A stretch of 64,000 nucleotides of DNA, from positions 62,001 to 126,000 of the forward strand of contig JADDTR010000028.1 of NCBI GenBank assembly GCA_015345905.1, read 5' to 3'. Within the stretch, counting starts at the first letter, position 1; the number at the start of each line of letters is the position of its first letter. Position numbers and translations under genes: made by a program. Source of the DNA: Aotearoamyces nothofagi (Eukaryota > Ascomycota > Leotiomycetes > Leotiales > Tympanidaceae). The notes under the pieces are model-generated. The model was not told where the DNA came from. It was given only the letters and a program-made list of their open reading frames with translations, and made no database searches. This document shows positions 32,869 through 45,676 of the stretch, piece by piece.

Positions 32869-35373
32869 ATGAAGTTGTTTAAATATATCGCGGCGACCAT
32901 TGTCGGCGTCGGTATTCTCTTCAGCTCCACTAAAGGTGTGTAGAGTACGAATACATCCTACGTCAGCTACGCTAACATGCGTAACAGCACATTCCACAAA
33001 ACGAAATCCCCTGGCATACCTTACCATAATCGACGAGCCAGTTATACATACACCCTCACATAGAGTGCACTCGCTATCCTCATTCGATCTTACCTTCTAT
33101 CTACACAACAAACAGTCCTGGATAAAACTCTCACTCTCTCCAAATCATGATATTATTGCAGAAGGGGCAACGGTGCAGTATCTCGCACCAGATGGCGCTG
33201 TTCGAACTACGGAATTGATTGACAGGACGGAGCACAGGGTGTTTATGGGATATGCTTGGATGCAGCATTCAAGAGGTGCAGAATGGACAAACGTTGGCTG
33301 GGCGAGAATTATGATATATCAAGATGGCTCCAGTCCGATTTTCGAAGGGGCATTCCGACTCGATGGTGACCATCATCATATACAGACGCGGAATAACTAT
33401 GTCCGGACAAAGGACTTGTTAGATCCCGATATAGATGGTGACAAGGACGGTATGATTGTATGGAGGGACTCGGATATTCTCAATGATGGGCATACAGAGT
33501 TACGGCGCAGGCTCGCCGGGGAATCTTCTTGCTCGGCACATGAGCTATCTTTCAACATGCAACCTGACAAGACAATTTTCGCGCCCATTCAGATGAAGGA
33601 AGAAGGCTTTTGGGGCTCAATATCAACTAGAGGGATATTTGGCAGACGAAGCATTGACAATTCTACTTCTGGTAACAGCGGAGGAGTGAACCTTGTCAGC
33701 ACCATTGGCAACACCGCTGGCTGTCCAACCACTAAAAAGGTTGCCCTAGTTGGAATTGCTACGGATTGCACATACACTGCAGCCTTTAACTCTACAGCAT
33801 CCGCTAGGGCCAATATCATTTCGGAGATCAACTTAGCTTCGACGCAGTACGAGAGTAGCTTTAATATTACTCTAGGGATTCAAAATCTCACTATCAGCGA
33901 TGCTACATGTCCTAGTACAGCGTCAGCTTCTATTCCATGGAATCTACCCTGTAGCGACTCAACAACCATTCAAGATCGATTGAACCTGTTTTCTGCTTGG
34001 CGTGGAGAATTTCAAGATACTAATTCCCACTGGACCCTTCTCAGTACTTGCAACACTGGATCCGCGGTTGGCCTTGCATGGCTCGGACAAGCTTGTGTCA
34101 ACACCGCCTCGACAACTTCCTCAACTTCTGGCAATGAGACTGTCAGCGGCGCAAATATTGTTGTCAGAACAAGCACAGAATGGCAAGTTATTGCTCATGA
34201 GACGGGTCATACTTTCGGTGCCGTCCATGATTGTGATTCAACAACTTGCGCTGATGGGACAACTGTTGCCGCGCAACAATGCTGCCCGCTCAGTTCCACT
34301 ACGTGCGATGCTAGCGAGCAGTTCATTATGAATCCTTCAACCGGTTCCTCGATAACGAAGTTTTCTGCATGCTCAGTTGGTAATATCTGCTCGGCCATTG
34401 GTAGGAACAGCGTGAATACAACATGCTTGACCTCCAACAGAAATATCTCAACAATTACTGGTAGTCAATGTGGAAATGGTATTGTCGAAACCGGAGAAGA
34501 TTGTGATTGTGGAGGGACTGAGGGTTGTGGGTCGAATTCCTGCTGTAACCCAACGACTTGCAAGTTCAACAGCGCGGCTGTATGTGATCCAAGCAATGAA
34601 GACTGCTGTACATCATCATGTCAATTTGCCTCGAACGGCACGGTCTGTCGTGCTAGTACTGGTACTTGTGATCCTGCGGAAACCTGTAGTGGCACAGCTG
34701 CAACATGCCCTACAGATGTGACAGCTCCAGATGGTAAGTCCTTTCGTCCCACCAGGGACTTGCACATTCCTTGATCCCATACTAATACTTATCAGGCACT
34801 ACCTGTGGAAACTCGAGCCAGTCGCTCTCTTGCGCGTCAGGCCAATGCACTTCCCGCGATCTTCAATGCAAGACTCTTATGGGTGCTTATACCCAGGGGA
34901 ATTCTACATACGCGTGCTCGTCTGACGGTTGTCAAATATCATGTGCATCACCGGAATTTGGCTCCAATGTCTGCTACCAAATGCAGCAAAACTTTCTTGA
35001 TGGCACAGCTTGTGGCGGCAACGGTAAGTGTGCCAATGGCCGTTGCGCAGGCTCTACAGTTAGCGGTGAGATTAAGAGTTGGATCGACGACCATAAGACG
35101 CTTGTGATAGCATTATCTTGTGGTATTGGCGGCCTCCTAGTCTTAGCTATCTTAGGTTGTATCATTAGCACCTGTCTGCGCAGAAGGAGGGCCAAGATGG
35201 GTCCACCCGGCCCACCATTAGGTCGGAGAGCTCCCCCACCCCAGGGTGCATGGTTCACTAACGATCAATGGGTGAACCCCGTTCCTCCCCCACCAGCTAT
35301 GAGGGGGGCAGGTAATGGATATAATGCTAGGTGGAACGCACCCCCAGCTCATACGAGTATGAGATATGCATGA
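32869..35373 (+). CDS. Fungal ADAM metalloprotease (reprolysin plus disintegrin, ADM-B type)
   Basis: Exons 32869-32935, 32988-34733 and 34796-35373 give 796 aa. Exon 1 encodes most of a signal peptide (MKLFKYIAATIVGVGILFSS). A prodomain follows, then the zinc site HETGHTFGAVHD beginning near His426 and a Met-turn candidate (QFIMNPSTGSS). The disintegrin domain is Cys-dense (CGNGIVETGEDCDCGGTEGC, later SCQFASNGTVCRASTGTCD), with a Cys-rich region after it. A transmembrane helix (LVIALSCGIGGLLVLAILGC) and a Pro-rich cytoplasmic tail (GPPGPPLGRRAPPP) close the protein. All zinc ligands are present, so it should be an active membrane sheddase. Substrates of fungal ADAMs are largely unknown. Confidence 0.93.
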
Positions 35374-35723
35374 GTGGGTTTTGTCTATAGGCATTGAACT
35401 GGCGCGGCGTTGTTTATTGTGTAATGGTTTGTCATTTGTGTCGGAGTAGTTGTCATTGGCTTGACAGGGAGATACAGGACCAGTCTTATGGGAGCGGATT
35501 TTCGAAAAGGAAATGTGCATTTGCAGGCCATGCATAGAATACCTCACGTGTCGTAACGAATCCATGAATTTGAAAAGATATTATTTTATTGAATCTCGTC
35601 ATGTGGAAGCAGTAAACCCATATTTACGCCCGCTTATCATTCCCCCAGACCTGAACTTACTAACTCTACGAAACTATAAAATAGAATGATCAAAGCTCGT
35701 GGCTTGGGAGAGCGTCTAGTCAG
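35374..35723. other. Convergent 3' region
   Basis: 350 bp between two converging genes; both 3' ends must lie here. AT-rich words around 35578-35600 and 35680. No other feature is seen. Confidence 0.5.
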
Positions 35724-36388
35724 CTAAGCAGGTCTATTTCCGTCCCATCTTCCAGAAGCGCGATTGTTCCCCCGCTTCCTGGGGTCTTCATAGCCGCAAA
35801 GAATCTTAGTAAAATGATGCCGCGTGCCCGGGACGCTCTGCGGCGCGGCAGTCAGTATCTGTACGGATAAATCGGAGGGGAAACAGAAAACTCACATCGC
35901 CGCGCGCCTGTGCGTGCATCAGCAGCAGCTCGGGGCTGTCGAGGATAGTCGCAGCCCAGCGTCGGCGCTCTTTGGCTTCGTAGCTGTCGTCGAGGATTGA
36001 TATCCTGCGGGGTTTAGATGTGTTAGTCGAGTGATGGGGGGCTTATTCTGCGTTGTTATCATATCTGACGACATTCCTGCGAGGAACGAGGAATTGGATG
36101 GGAGGGAGTAGATGACTAGGACTAATTGATGAAGTTGTAGAGAAGAAATAGCACGAGGGAGAAGCACACATACCCAGAACTCTTCTTGAACGCCGCACCG
36201 CCGCCACCACTACTCTCTTCCTCCTCGTCCTCCTCGTCCTCCTCGTCATAATCACTGCTGCTAGCCTGGCCCGTCTTCGGATTCTTGTTTCGCGCCTGCC
36301 GATCGCGCATCTCGGATGTGAATCTCTGGGGTCCCAGGGTGGGGAAGGAGTTTGTTGAGTTTTTGGTGGTATCGGACGTGCTTGCCAT
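35724..36388 (-). CDS. Small conserved-looking acidic protein, unknown function
   Basis: Exons 36388-36174, 36004-35896 and 35837-35724 join in frame, giving 145 aa. The N-terminal half is polar, with an acidic run (SDYDEEDEEDEEEESS) and a Gly-rich spacer. The C-terminal half looks folded: ISILDDSYEAKERRRWAATI, LDSPELLLMHAQARGDSVPG, then TRHHFTKILCGYEDPRKRGN and a GRWDGNRPA end. No membrane span or signal peptide. I do not recognise the family. The frame-consistent introns and the non-random C-terminal half argue that it is real. Confidence 0.7.
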
Positions 36389-37283
36389 TTTTATTTTTAT
36401 TTGGGTCGGGGACGGGAGTGGGTCTGATTGAGGAGGGTCGGTTCTGGGGGTGTTTTGTCAGTGGGTCGGTGATGAGTGTTGTTTGTTCTATAGAGCCCTA
36501 GAGCACGATCTCGAGAGGTTTTGTAGACGTATAGATATGTAAGGTGATTTTGGGAGAGCATCGAAACCTGGCACTGCTAGGTCTTGATCATAGTGTATGT
36601 GGTTTTGGAAATAGCTGCTGTCCATGACTACGGTTCCATCACCATCAGAACTCATCCTACGATGGTGGTAGGGCGCACTTGCGGCGAGTATGGATGGAAT
36701 TGTAGGGAATATGCTCCCTTACTCGAGTACTCCGTGTTCTTGGATCTTAGATGAGTGATTAAAGAGAGAGAGAGAGAGAGAGAAGGAAGGCCACAAGAGT
36801 CACACGCAATGACGTGTAATGCAATAAATATAAATTGAAGTAGCAATAAATCCAACCTGATATAAATATATAAAAAGAATGCTGAAGAGTTTCAAAATTT
36901 ACAAGATGGAATCAAGCATACATACCTCATTGATGAATACGTGAGCAGCCTCAGAAGCCCAAGAGTCATCTATATTTTCAACAGGCAATAATCACATGGC
37001 GTTTCAGGTTGAAGAGGAAGTCGTAGTGGGGTCCGTGACACCTCCAAATCAAATCCACCCCTCCTCGGCTAAATCACCGTTTCGGGAAATACCTTAAATA
37101 CACAGGCACGATTCCAAGTCGCATATATATATTATATATATATTATACTGTCGCAATTGTGGATCATATATATATATATATATATTTGTATGGCAAGGGA
37201 CAGCTGAGATGTGCCCATTCGGATATTTTATCTAATCCCTTATCTAGTATATGTTCAAGCAACGAGCTGCTGCTGTGTGCAAT
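36389..37283. other. Gene-free stretch with AT and GA microsatellites
   Basis: About 0.9 kb. (GA)n at 36764-36782 and (TA)n patches at 37121-37144 and 37168-37183. No gene was recognised; it includes the promoter of the 145-aa gene and the 3' region of the GH51 gene. Confidence 0.6.
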
Positions 37284-39267
37284 CTAAAGAGTTCGATCCG
37301 CTGCTACATTAACAGCCTTCCTAACATCCGTCGGTTTCCGCTCGTCAATAGCTACTTCGACCACTTTCTTTCCCGTATGCCACCTCAGCATTGTGATGGA
37401 GTGTTTCTTGAATGTGAACTGGCCTTTGCCGTCCCATTTGCTTTCCTGGATACCGACAGTCTTCTTGTCTCTGGTGTTGACGGCTGCAACATGGGGGCCT
37501 GTGACGGTGTAGACTGCTATGTCCTTGCCAACGCCTTTGAGGTCGACGGAGAAATCTTTCGATTCGTGGATATTCACGACTGCGAGCGAGAGTATGCCAT
37601 CCTCATTAACACTGGCGCTTACATCGAGCCAGGGAGCGCCATTTTCTAGTGTTCCTTGGAGCCAGGCGGGTTGTGTCTCGCCGTGATAGGCGCCGGAGCG
37701 GACATGGACACCGACAGTCCAGCCCCGCATGTACTTGCTGAAGAGGAGGAGTGGCCACCATGTGGTCTGCTTTACAATGCCGGTTTCAGTTGTCGTGAGG
37801 GGACTGATGACGTTGACAGTCTGGGCGAGGTTCGCCATCCCCACATACTTGCTCTGTCGGATGAAGACGTTGAGCCAGATGGCTACTGCTAGGGCATCTG
37901 AGAGTGTATACAACTCTTCTGCACCTTGCTCCCCTGGAGCTCGGGCAGGATCCCAAACATTCCATTCGTCAAAGCAGATCTTTGTCTACGTTTCTGTTAG
38001 GTGATGACGTGCAGAAAATGTCAGAAAATGTAGAATGCTTACCTTCTTCACGGAACTGGGAATGCCGTTCTCGATCCTAGCAATGTCGATGAGACTGGCT
38101 GTAATCTCGATAGCCCTCTCAGCAGAAAGAGGTGCGGTGGCATTCTTCACGTGGGAAGCCGAGGCAGTGTAGATGTGGATGCTGTGCATATCAATAAATG
38201 GTATGCACTCCTTGAGGACCTTGAAATCCCACGTCACATGTCCGACTTCGCCACAAAGGATGAGAATCAGAGTTGGGTCGAGCAGTTTGAGAGCTTTGCC
38301 CCATTGTGTAGCTTTCTTGGTGTAGTCCTCTACAGCCATCTGTCCTACTTGCCATGGCCCCCAAACCTGTTGCATTTCGTCAACACACAGATTATCAAAC
38401 AGAAAGCTGACCTTACCTCATTTCCCAGGGCCCAATATTTGATATTATACGGCTCTTCTCGGCCATTCTTCCGCCTCAGGTTGGCATAATAAGTATTACG
38501 AGTCCCGTTGCAATACTCAACCCAAGCAAGAGCTTCATCCAAAGTGCCAGTACCAAAGTTAAGACAGAAATACGGCTCTACATCTGGGCCCAGCACGGAA
38601 AGCCAGTGCATAAACTCGTCAGTGCCGAAGTGATTGGTTTCCGTACCCAGCCATGCAAGTTCTGGTCTGGCAGGACGGTTCTCTCTTGGCCCTACACCAT
38701 CTTGCCAGTGGTATGTGGCGACGAAATTACCGCCTGGATATCGGATCACGGGGATGTTGAGCTCTCGGAGAGCCTCCAGCACGTCAGTGCGGTAGCCATG
38801 CTTGTCAGAGAGCTTCGCATTTTCTGGATCGTAGATGCCTCCATAGATGCAACGGCCCATATGCCTTGAGGAAGTCAGTCAATGCAAATCTAGATCAGAT
38901 AGCTACGTCATGAGACTAGCGAGGAGAAGGATGCAGAGTGTGATTTTAGGAAGACTTCTATCTCATTCATCTAACAAGTCACGATTTTTCATTCTTTTTT
39001 TAAAATGGCCATTCTCAAACTTGAGACTCGATTATCCTAAGGTTCGAGAAAGCAGCTGGCTGATAGATTGCCTTTGGAATTGGTTCAAATTACGCAAGGC
39101 AACGGCGTAATAACTCTGTAGGGGATGACGGATCTCAGAGCGGAGAACGAGTCGACTTACTCCAGAAAGCCTCCGTAGATATTCTTGTCAATCTTGGAGA
39201 GTCTTCGCGAGACATCAACATCTATCAAAGGCGTCTCGTCCTCGGCAATGGGTGTAAAAGTCGTCAT
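37284..39267 (-). CDS. GH51 alpha-L-arabinofuranosidase, intracellular type
   Basis: Exons 39267-39161, 38864-38417, 38366-38043 and 37985-37284 give 526 aa. There is no signal peptide (MTTFTPIAEDETPLIDVDVS), and length matches the shorter cytoplasmic GH51 enzymes. Core motifs are [40 protein letters not shown], acid/base Glu185 in YWALGNEVWGPWQVG, and nucleophile Glu300 in KICFDEWNVWD. The C-terminal beta domain follows. Reaction: removal of terminal arabinofuranose from arabino-oligosaccharides. The first intron is long (296 bp) and uses an AAG acceptor. It is transcribed away from an MFS sugar porter about 1.6 kb upstream. Confidence 0.93.
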
Positions 39268-40848
39268 TTCGCGTCCTCACAAAGATGACTCGCCCAGTTT
39301 CTCAGGAATGTCCATGTATTTCTTCTACTTCTTCTATTTCATCCAGGACTACACTACAGCACAGGACGGCACAGCACTGGATGTGAACCGGCAAGAGCAC
39401 GGCCACGGCCCCCTTGTCATTCTGTAGAAGAATGTATGTAGTGCAGCGAACAAGCATCCGAACTCTCGTATCACATCTCATTTGAAGCCCATGATCTTCC
39501 TTGGCACGGCCGAGGACCCAGACCTGGATGCTGCGGGGTATACAATTGGAGCGCATATAGGACGGAGGCCCTGCGGTGGAGGCGGTAGGGAGCGACTTTT
39601 GGTACATGCGGCGCGCTCTGATTGGGTTCGCTCGGCAGGCAATTCCCCGGGCCGCGAGCCCGTAACCCCAGCGCCCCAGTGCCCCAGCAGGGTAGGGTGG
39701 TGAACAGTACAGAACAGTACAAGAACAGTAAATCCATCCCAAGATAAGACCAACAAGTTAAATGAGGCAAATAAGGTAAATAAGGTAACTAGGGTCAATA
39801 GGGTAAGTAGGGTCACGGGTAACTCGTAAAGTAGCGATAAGCTATAAGGTACTCCACCGGCTTGTTTAGCCGGTCCTGTTTAACTCTAAAGGGTTCCCCG
39901 TGGGGTGCTCCAGCGGGCGTTGACGGGGCTCTACAGGCTGTTCGGCGTGTGCGGGCGGGGCATTTAGCGGGCGTTAGTAGGCCATCCGGGCTCTACGGGG
40001 TCTTCGTACAGGCTCTGGGCGCAGAGTCACAGGGCCACAGGGTCGATGTCCAGGCTGTGCCGAGCTGGCGTGCTACGCTTCACTACTGTACTTGCACTCC
40101 ACTGCGTGACTGCTTAGGTACAGTACTTGTACCCAACCCAGCTTGCCAGCGACCTTACCACGCTTACCTCCTACAGTAGATGCAATCAATACCTGAGGTA
40201 CCTACTCGCCCGCCAGGCACATCCCCCACAATCCCACAATCCCACATTCTCGCACTTCTACACCTTCACACGTCCGCACGACAAAACCATGACGCCCTCC
40301 ACCGCTGGACACCCCCTCCACCGCCTATTCAAGCCGACAAAAATGCATACGGCTCAGGTGTACGGACTCCTGTAACTCATACGGCTCATACGATATCGCG
40401 AGCGGTGCTGCAGAGAACACGCAATAGCAGTGGCATCCCCGGCGCTTCTTGCGTGCCTGCAAACATGGGGCCGGCGTGTGTCGGTGCGCCAGCAACCTCC
40501 AGGGGCCCGCCGGCAAGCTGCAACGACAGAGGTCTGTTATTGGAGGGTTTTTTACTTGTCCCAAGTCTTTCCGTCCACAAGGCATCGGCCGGTCATGCCA
40601 TCTCTTCCCCATCTCCAACAGTTCCCCGCACACGCATACTGCGTGCAGCACCTAGCTCGTCGCTGTCGAAATGTTCGAATGCTTGAATGCCCAGGAGCCA
40701 TGTGCTCAAGGGGCCACTATCGCCAATGATAATATAAAGATCAGGGAATTCTCCCTTTCCCCGTCTGTTTGGTTTGCTCATATTCATCTACCCCTCTCTC
40801 TCCGTCTGTCTCTCTCTACTCCCATCCCTCTCGTCCCTGTGGCTTAAG
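39268..40848. repeat. Divergent intergenic region between GH51 and sugar porter, low-complexity
   Basis: About 1.6 kb without genes. A degenerate array of AGGTAA/AGGGTAA-type units lies at 39765-39830. GGGCTCTAC and CGGGCGTT words recur at 39910-40000, and a GTAC-motif patch lies at 40080-40135. One TTAGCC (GGCTAA on the minus strand, the XlnR-type core) is at 39866-39871, too little to claim regulation. CT-rich leader sequence precedes the porter start. Confidence 0.6.
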
Positions 40849-42655
40849 ATGGGTTTCACTCTCTCGCCCAAGGTCTATCAGGTGAGACTCTCATAATTTA
40901 GCAAGCTTCATCGCCAGAAATTAATACAGACAATGACAGTTCCTTGTGGGCGTTTTTGCCTCGTTTGGCTCTATCCTCTATGGCTATGATCTCGGTGTCA
41001 TTGCAGAAGTCATAGCATCCGAAAGCTATATCAAACAGTTCAATAATCCTACAGCTTCTCAAAAGTCAGTAGCCCGTAAGAATTCTCAAATCTCCGTTCA
41101 TGAACTGACTCTTTAAAGTGGCACCGTAGTTGCGCTTTTCACGGCAGGAGCCTTCTTTGGCGCCGGCTTCGCTGGTCCCTTTGCTGACTGGCTTGGTCGT
41201 CGTGCAACAATTCTAATTGGATCCATCATCTTCATCGTTGGTGGTTCTCTACAAACCGGTGCCCAAACGATAGCCTACCTATGGGCAGGTCGCTTCCTCG
41301 CCGGTCTCGGTGTTGGTTTCTTGACCATGATAATCCCCCTCTATCAAGCGGAGATTGCACACCCTTCCATCCGAGGCACGATCACTGCTCTGCAACAGTT
41401 CATGTTGGGCATTGGCGCCTTGGTTGCCAGCTGGACCAGTTGGGGTACATATAAGAATTACACCACTAACGCGCAGTGGCGCATTCCTCTGGGGATCCAA
41501 CTTCTTCCTGCCGTTGTTCTCGGAGCGTTGATATTCCTCTTCCCTGAATCTCCTCGCTGGCTCATTGACCACAATCGCGGGGAAGAAGGCCTCCACACCC
41601 TCGCCAGGCTGCACTCTAACGGCAACTTAGATGATCCCTGGGTTCACGCTGAATTCGACCAGATCCAAGAAGGTATCACATTTGAGCACGAAAACGAAGC
41701 AAAGTCATATTTCGAGCTCTTCAAGAGCCGCTCTTCATTCCGTCGTCTCTTTATTGGTCTCTCTCTTCAGGCTTCGGTCCAGATGACTGGTGTGTCGGCT
41801 ATTCAATACTACAGCCCTACTATCTACGGCAAGATCGGCATCGATGCCAATGACACATTAAAGTACCAGGCCATTAATTCCATCATTGCGTTGATTGCCC
41901 AGTTTTTATGTATATTGTTCATTGATCGATTGGGTCGCCGCTGGACACTTATTTGGGGTAATTTGGGCAATATGGTGTCATTCATCATCGCAACTGCCCT
42001 ACTTGGTTCGTGATCCCTCCATTCTTCTCGACTCATCTCCTGCTGACATGATCCTACAGCAAGCTTTCCACCCGTAGGCGGGGTAAAAAATATCGGCGCC
42101 TCATGGGGTTTCATCATCATGTTCGTACCCCTCCCCTCCCCATTCCAAATCCTAATCTAATTCCATCCCAGGACCTGGCTTTACAACTTCTCCTTTTCCG
42201 CTACCTGCGGCCCCCTCTCCTGGATCATCCCCGCCGAAATCTTCGACACCCGCACCCGCGCTAAAGGCGTGTCGCTCTCCACCATGATGTCCTTCGCATT
42301 TAACACCATGATCGGCCAGGTCACTCCCATCGCCATGGAAGCCGTAGGCTGGAAATTTTATCTCCTCTTCGTCATTGGCAATTTCACAAATGCCGTCTTC
42401 TTCTGGGCTATTCTGCCCGAGACGAAGAAGATTCCTCTCGAGGAGATGAATTATCTGTTTACGAATGCCCCGTGGTTTGTCCCTGGTACCGATAAGGCTA
42501 AGTATACGGCCGATTTGAACGCCGATTTGGAGAGGAGGGCTAGAGAGTTGCATGAGAAGCATGGGGTTGTAACGCATGACGAGTCGCCGCTCCATGATGA
42601 CAAGGCGGCCGATGAAGGTGTGCGCGGCGAGAAGACTGTTGATAACCCAGTCTAG
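40849..42655 (+). CDS. MFS sugar porter (12-helix monosaccharide/H+ symporter type)
   Basis: Exons 40849-40881, 40940-41064, 41119-42005, 42060-42120 and 42172-42655 give 529 aa. Sugar-porter marks are FGSILYGYDLGVIAEV in helix 1, DWLGRRATILIGS, GRFLAGLGVGFLTMIIPLYQ, PESPRWLIDHNRGEE, the QASVQMTGVSAIQYYSPTIY helix 7 motif, FIDRLGRRWTLIWG and PETKKIPLEEMNYLF. Predicted plasma-membrane importer of hexose or pentose; the sugar cannot be told from sequence. Divergence from a GH51 arabinofuranosidase makes arabinose a reasonable inference. The acidic C-terminal tail has Lys residues that could serve ubiquitin-driven turnover. Confidence 0.93.
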
Positions 42656-43259
42656 GGGAGCTGGCAGTCGTGTTGTCGGTGGAAGGATGGTTGATGCAGC
42701 TAGAGAAACTGTATGTAGAAAATGTATGTATGTACAATACATGCACTGGTAGTGCTGCTGTTCACGTGACATGTGCGAAACCTGTAATTACGCTTCTCTT
42801 ATTGTATGTAATTGCTACAGTATAGGTAGTACAGAATGGGTATATCAATGCCGTCATCAGTCCAGTCGTTGTCGTTTGATGCCTAACGCCCATCGATACA
42901 ATAGCCAACCATATCAGTTGTAATCCAACCCCAGTAGTGCAGTTCTCTTATCGATAAATGTGTATACCTCGACCGAAACCTGGTCGTTATGCCTGGCTCT
43001 TCATACTCTGTCGGTCCGTCCCGGCCTCCGCCTCCGCCTCTAAATCTATCCCCGCACAGAGATGACCACTCATTTCAAGCGCCTCCTAAATCCCCGCTCA
43101 CTCTCTCTCCAATTATGTCATCATGGCATCTCGACACCACGAAATGGATGCTGAACTCAAAATACAAGTTTGAAAGATCCAGTACTCTGCGGCGCTTCTA
43201 TTTCCAGGGCTTCAACTTGATGATATCCGTACAATGTTCTTCTTACATTTTAATCCTCT
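42656..43259. other. Convergent 3' region
   Basis: About 0.6 kb between the porter and the LisH-WD40 gene. A GTATGTA repeat patch lies at 42710-42745. A plus-strand frame of about 120 codons over the end of this stretch overlaps the WD40 gene antisense and is not supported. Confidence 0.55.
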
Positions 43260-45370
43260 TCAATGAGCAACGGCTTCACCAAAGGGTCGCCATTTTATCA
43301 CAGCAAGCTATACAATATGTCAGTAATCGAGGCAAGTCAAGCAACATATGGTGAGCCTTACCTGATTGTTGGCGCCGTACGCTAGTTTCTGTCCATTCGC
43401 ATCCCAGCATAAGCAGTGCTGATCCTCCTCTTGGCTGGATCCATTCAATTTTGGACTTTGCCACCCAGGCTCTGGGCCACGAACCCATCGTGCTCTAGGT
43501 GTAGTAGTATCCTCGAGACGCCATATTAGTATTTGGGTGCTTGTGGCCCCTGCGATAAATGCGCCGTCAGGAGTAAAGGACATGGCAACCACTGCTGAGT
43601 CCATAGTCATGGAACATTTCGGCTTCTTCAAATCACCCTTAGCATTCCATACATGGATGGTTCCGTCTTCTCCTGAAGATGCCAGGAGACGCTCGGTACT
43701 CTCATCGGGGCCCATATAGGAAGAAGCCGGCAGATTTTGCCAACACAAGGAAAGAATAATTCCTTGGTGTGCAAGTATATCGCTACGTTCACCATTTTGG
43801 TCCCATAGCTAGGCAGAGTTAGTAATCCCGAAGATGATCAAAGTGCCGGGACACTTACATCGATGATTCCTGTTTCACTAGACGTTGCAACTAGTTGCGA
43901 GCGCCAGTCATACGTCACACTGATAAAGTTAGGGTCTTCCCGAGTTTCATACTTTTTGGCGAGAGTTATTGTTCCTTCTGCACATCTGAAACCCCATAGT
44001 GTACTTCCGCCGCAGACGAGGAAGTCGAATTCGCTTGTCCAGGCAGCATCTAGAGCTTGCACATTTGGCGGTAAAGTATGAGATACCAGCTGTTGATTAG
44101 CCGGGGAGAATACGGTGATCGTCGTATTCTCACCCTCACTTGCCAATGCCAGAAGGAGGTTGTTTGTTGGGTTCCACCTTAAACAAAGCACGGGCGGCTC
44201 GACGGCGTTATAGGTTTGGACCAGCGATCCGTCCGTAGCCCATATATCAATTCTGGCGAGCACTTGGTCGTCCGAATCCGAGTCACTAGCGACGGCGAGA
44301 GCGGTACCATCAGAGGTCCAAGATATTGCGGAAACCGAAAAGTTGGTGGCGAAATGCTCATCGTGAAGATCATGAAACGGGGGGACAACTCCATTCACGT
44401 GACCCTCCGTTTCCGAGACCGCGCCACGTGAAATCGTCCATAAACGGGCTAGCGCGTCAGTGCCGGCAGCCGCCAGGATCGTGGGATCTTTTGGATTCCA
44501 CTCGCACTGGAGGAGCATTGGGTTAGTTGAGGTCGAGCTGTCTGACAGGGTGAGGAAGGTAGTTTCAGAGCCGAGCTCGGTGACCTTTTCAACTTGGGTG
44601 CCCTGCTCCGGCCCGTCGGTGAAGATGGGCGTGGGTGGCTCTTCAGCTTCCTTGGGCGACGGGTACGCGTGACCATTGCCGTTGGTCTTGTCATCAATAT
44701 CCATAGGAGTGCTGTCAATTGCATTGTCGTAGCCATTGCTGAGTCGCTGGCGCTTGGATGCAGGGCCGTTTGGCGCCTGGTACTGTGGTTGCTCGATCTG
44801 GCGCTTCCGGGCATTTTCATAGTCTTCCTCGTCTACTGCCGGCGGCGACAACAGCGGAGCCACGGGACCGAAAACCCCATCAAGCGCTGCTGCAGCACCA
44901 CGGCGCGCCTAGGAGACATGAACATTGGCAAAGGCTTCTTGGGAGAGGCGATCAGGAGCATCCGCGACATACCTGGGCCAAAATCCGTTCCGTCTCGTGA
45001 TACAAGAGACCCTTCTGCAAAACAGCCACTAGCGCATGATCCTTGACATGGGGCGCGAAATCAAAGTGCTGCGGATCCTCGACGTTCCATTCAGACTGAA
45101 GCTTCAGCGCCGTTTCTCGATAATCTAGACCTCACCGTCAGTACCGTCACGGCCAGCACGGCCAGCAGGTGCTGGGCGCAGGGTGGACATACTCGACTCT
45201 TGCAGATACCTGGACGAGACAGCACGGGTGGTTAGCGACGGTGTACCTGAGCACCGACAGGGCGGATCATGGCCAGAGAGCAGCAGAGACACAGCGACAC
45301 AGAGACACAGAGACACGTACCTCCAGACAAGATAGTTGAGCCGGTCGGAGTTGAGATCCTCCTTGGCCAT
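43260..45370 (-). CDS. LisH-WD40 corepressor subunit, TBL1/Sif2-like
   Basis: Exons 45370-45321, 45209-45193, 45124-44973, 44908-43859, 43808-43362 and 43307-43260 give 587 aa. An N-terminal LisH (LNSDRLNYLVWRYLQESSNY, RETALKLQSEW) is assembled across three exons, one only 17 bp. A disordered, NLS-like linker (ASKRQRLSNG) follows, then a WD40 propeller: LLQCEWNPKDPTILAAAGTD, ISWTSDGTALAVASDSDSDD, LASSGEDGTIHVWNAKGDLK, AMSFTPDGAFIAGATSTQIL, closing with QLAVIKWRPFGEAVAH. TBL1 and Sif2 serve in histone-deacetylase corepressors (NCoR/SMRT, Set3C); a nuclear role here is inferred from family. Confidence 0.88.
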
Positions 45371-45644
45371 TGTTGCGCCGGGACGAGCAGCGCGACACAG
45401 CGACGCCGAGTTGCAGAGGAGGGTAGGCAGGCTGGGCGAGCAGCTTGGGCAAGACAGCAGACGGCGACAGCAGGATAGGATGAAGGGAAGAGGTATGGGA
45501 TGGGATGGGATGGGAGGGGATGGATGGTGGATGGGGAATGAAGAAGCAATAGACGAAAGAAGACGGGCTGGCAGGTATGTGAGGCGCGGAGACGAGTGAG
45601 AGAGAGAGGGCCGGCCACAGCGCTCCACTGCAGGCGTGCGAGCA

Positions 45645-45676
45645 AGCGTGCAAGCGTGCAAGCGTGCAAGCGTGCA
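45645..45676 (+). repeat. 8-bp tandem array AGCGTGCA, four perfect copies
   Basis: Four contiguous AGCGTGCA units, flanked on both sides by decayed copies (AGGCGTGCGAGCA and AGCGTACGGGCGTGCA). Confidence 0.9.

Noticed and set aside
39866-39871. GGCTAA as an XlnR site controlling GH51 and the porter
   Set aside because: A single 6-mer in 1.6 kb is expected by chance.
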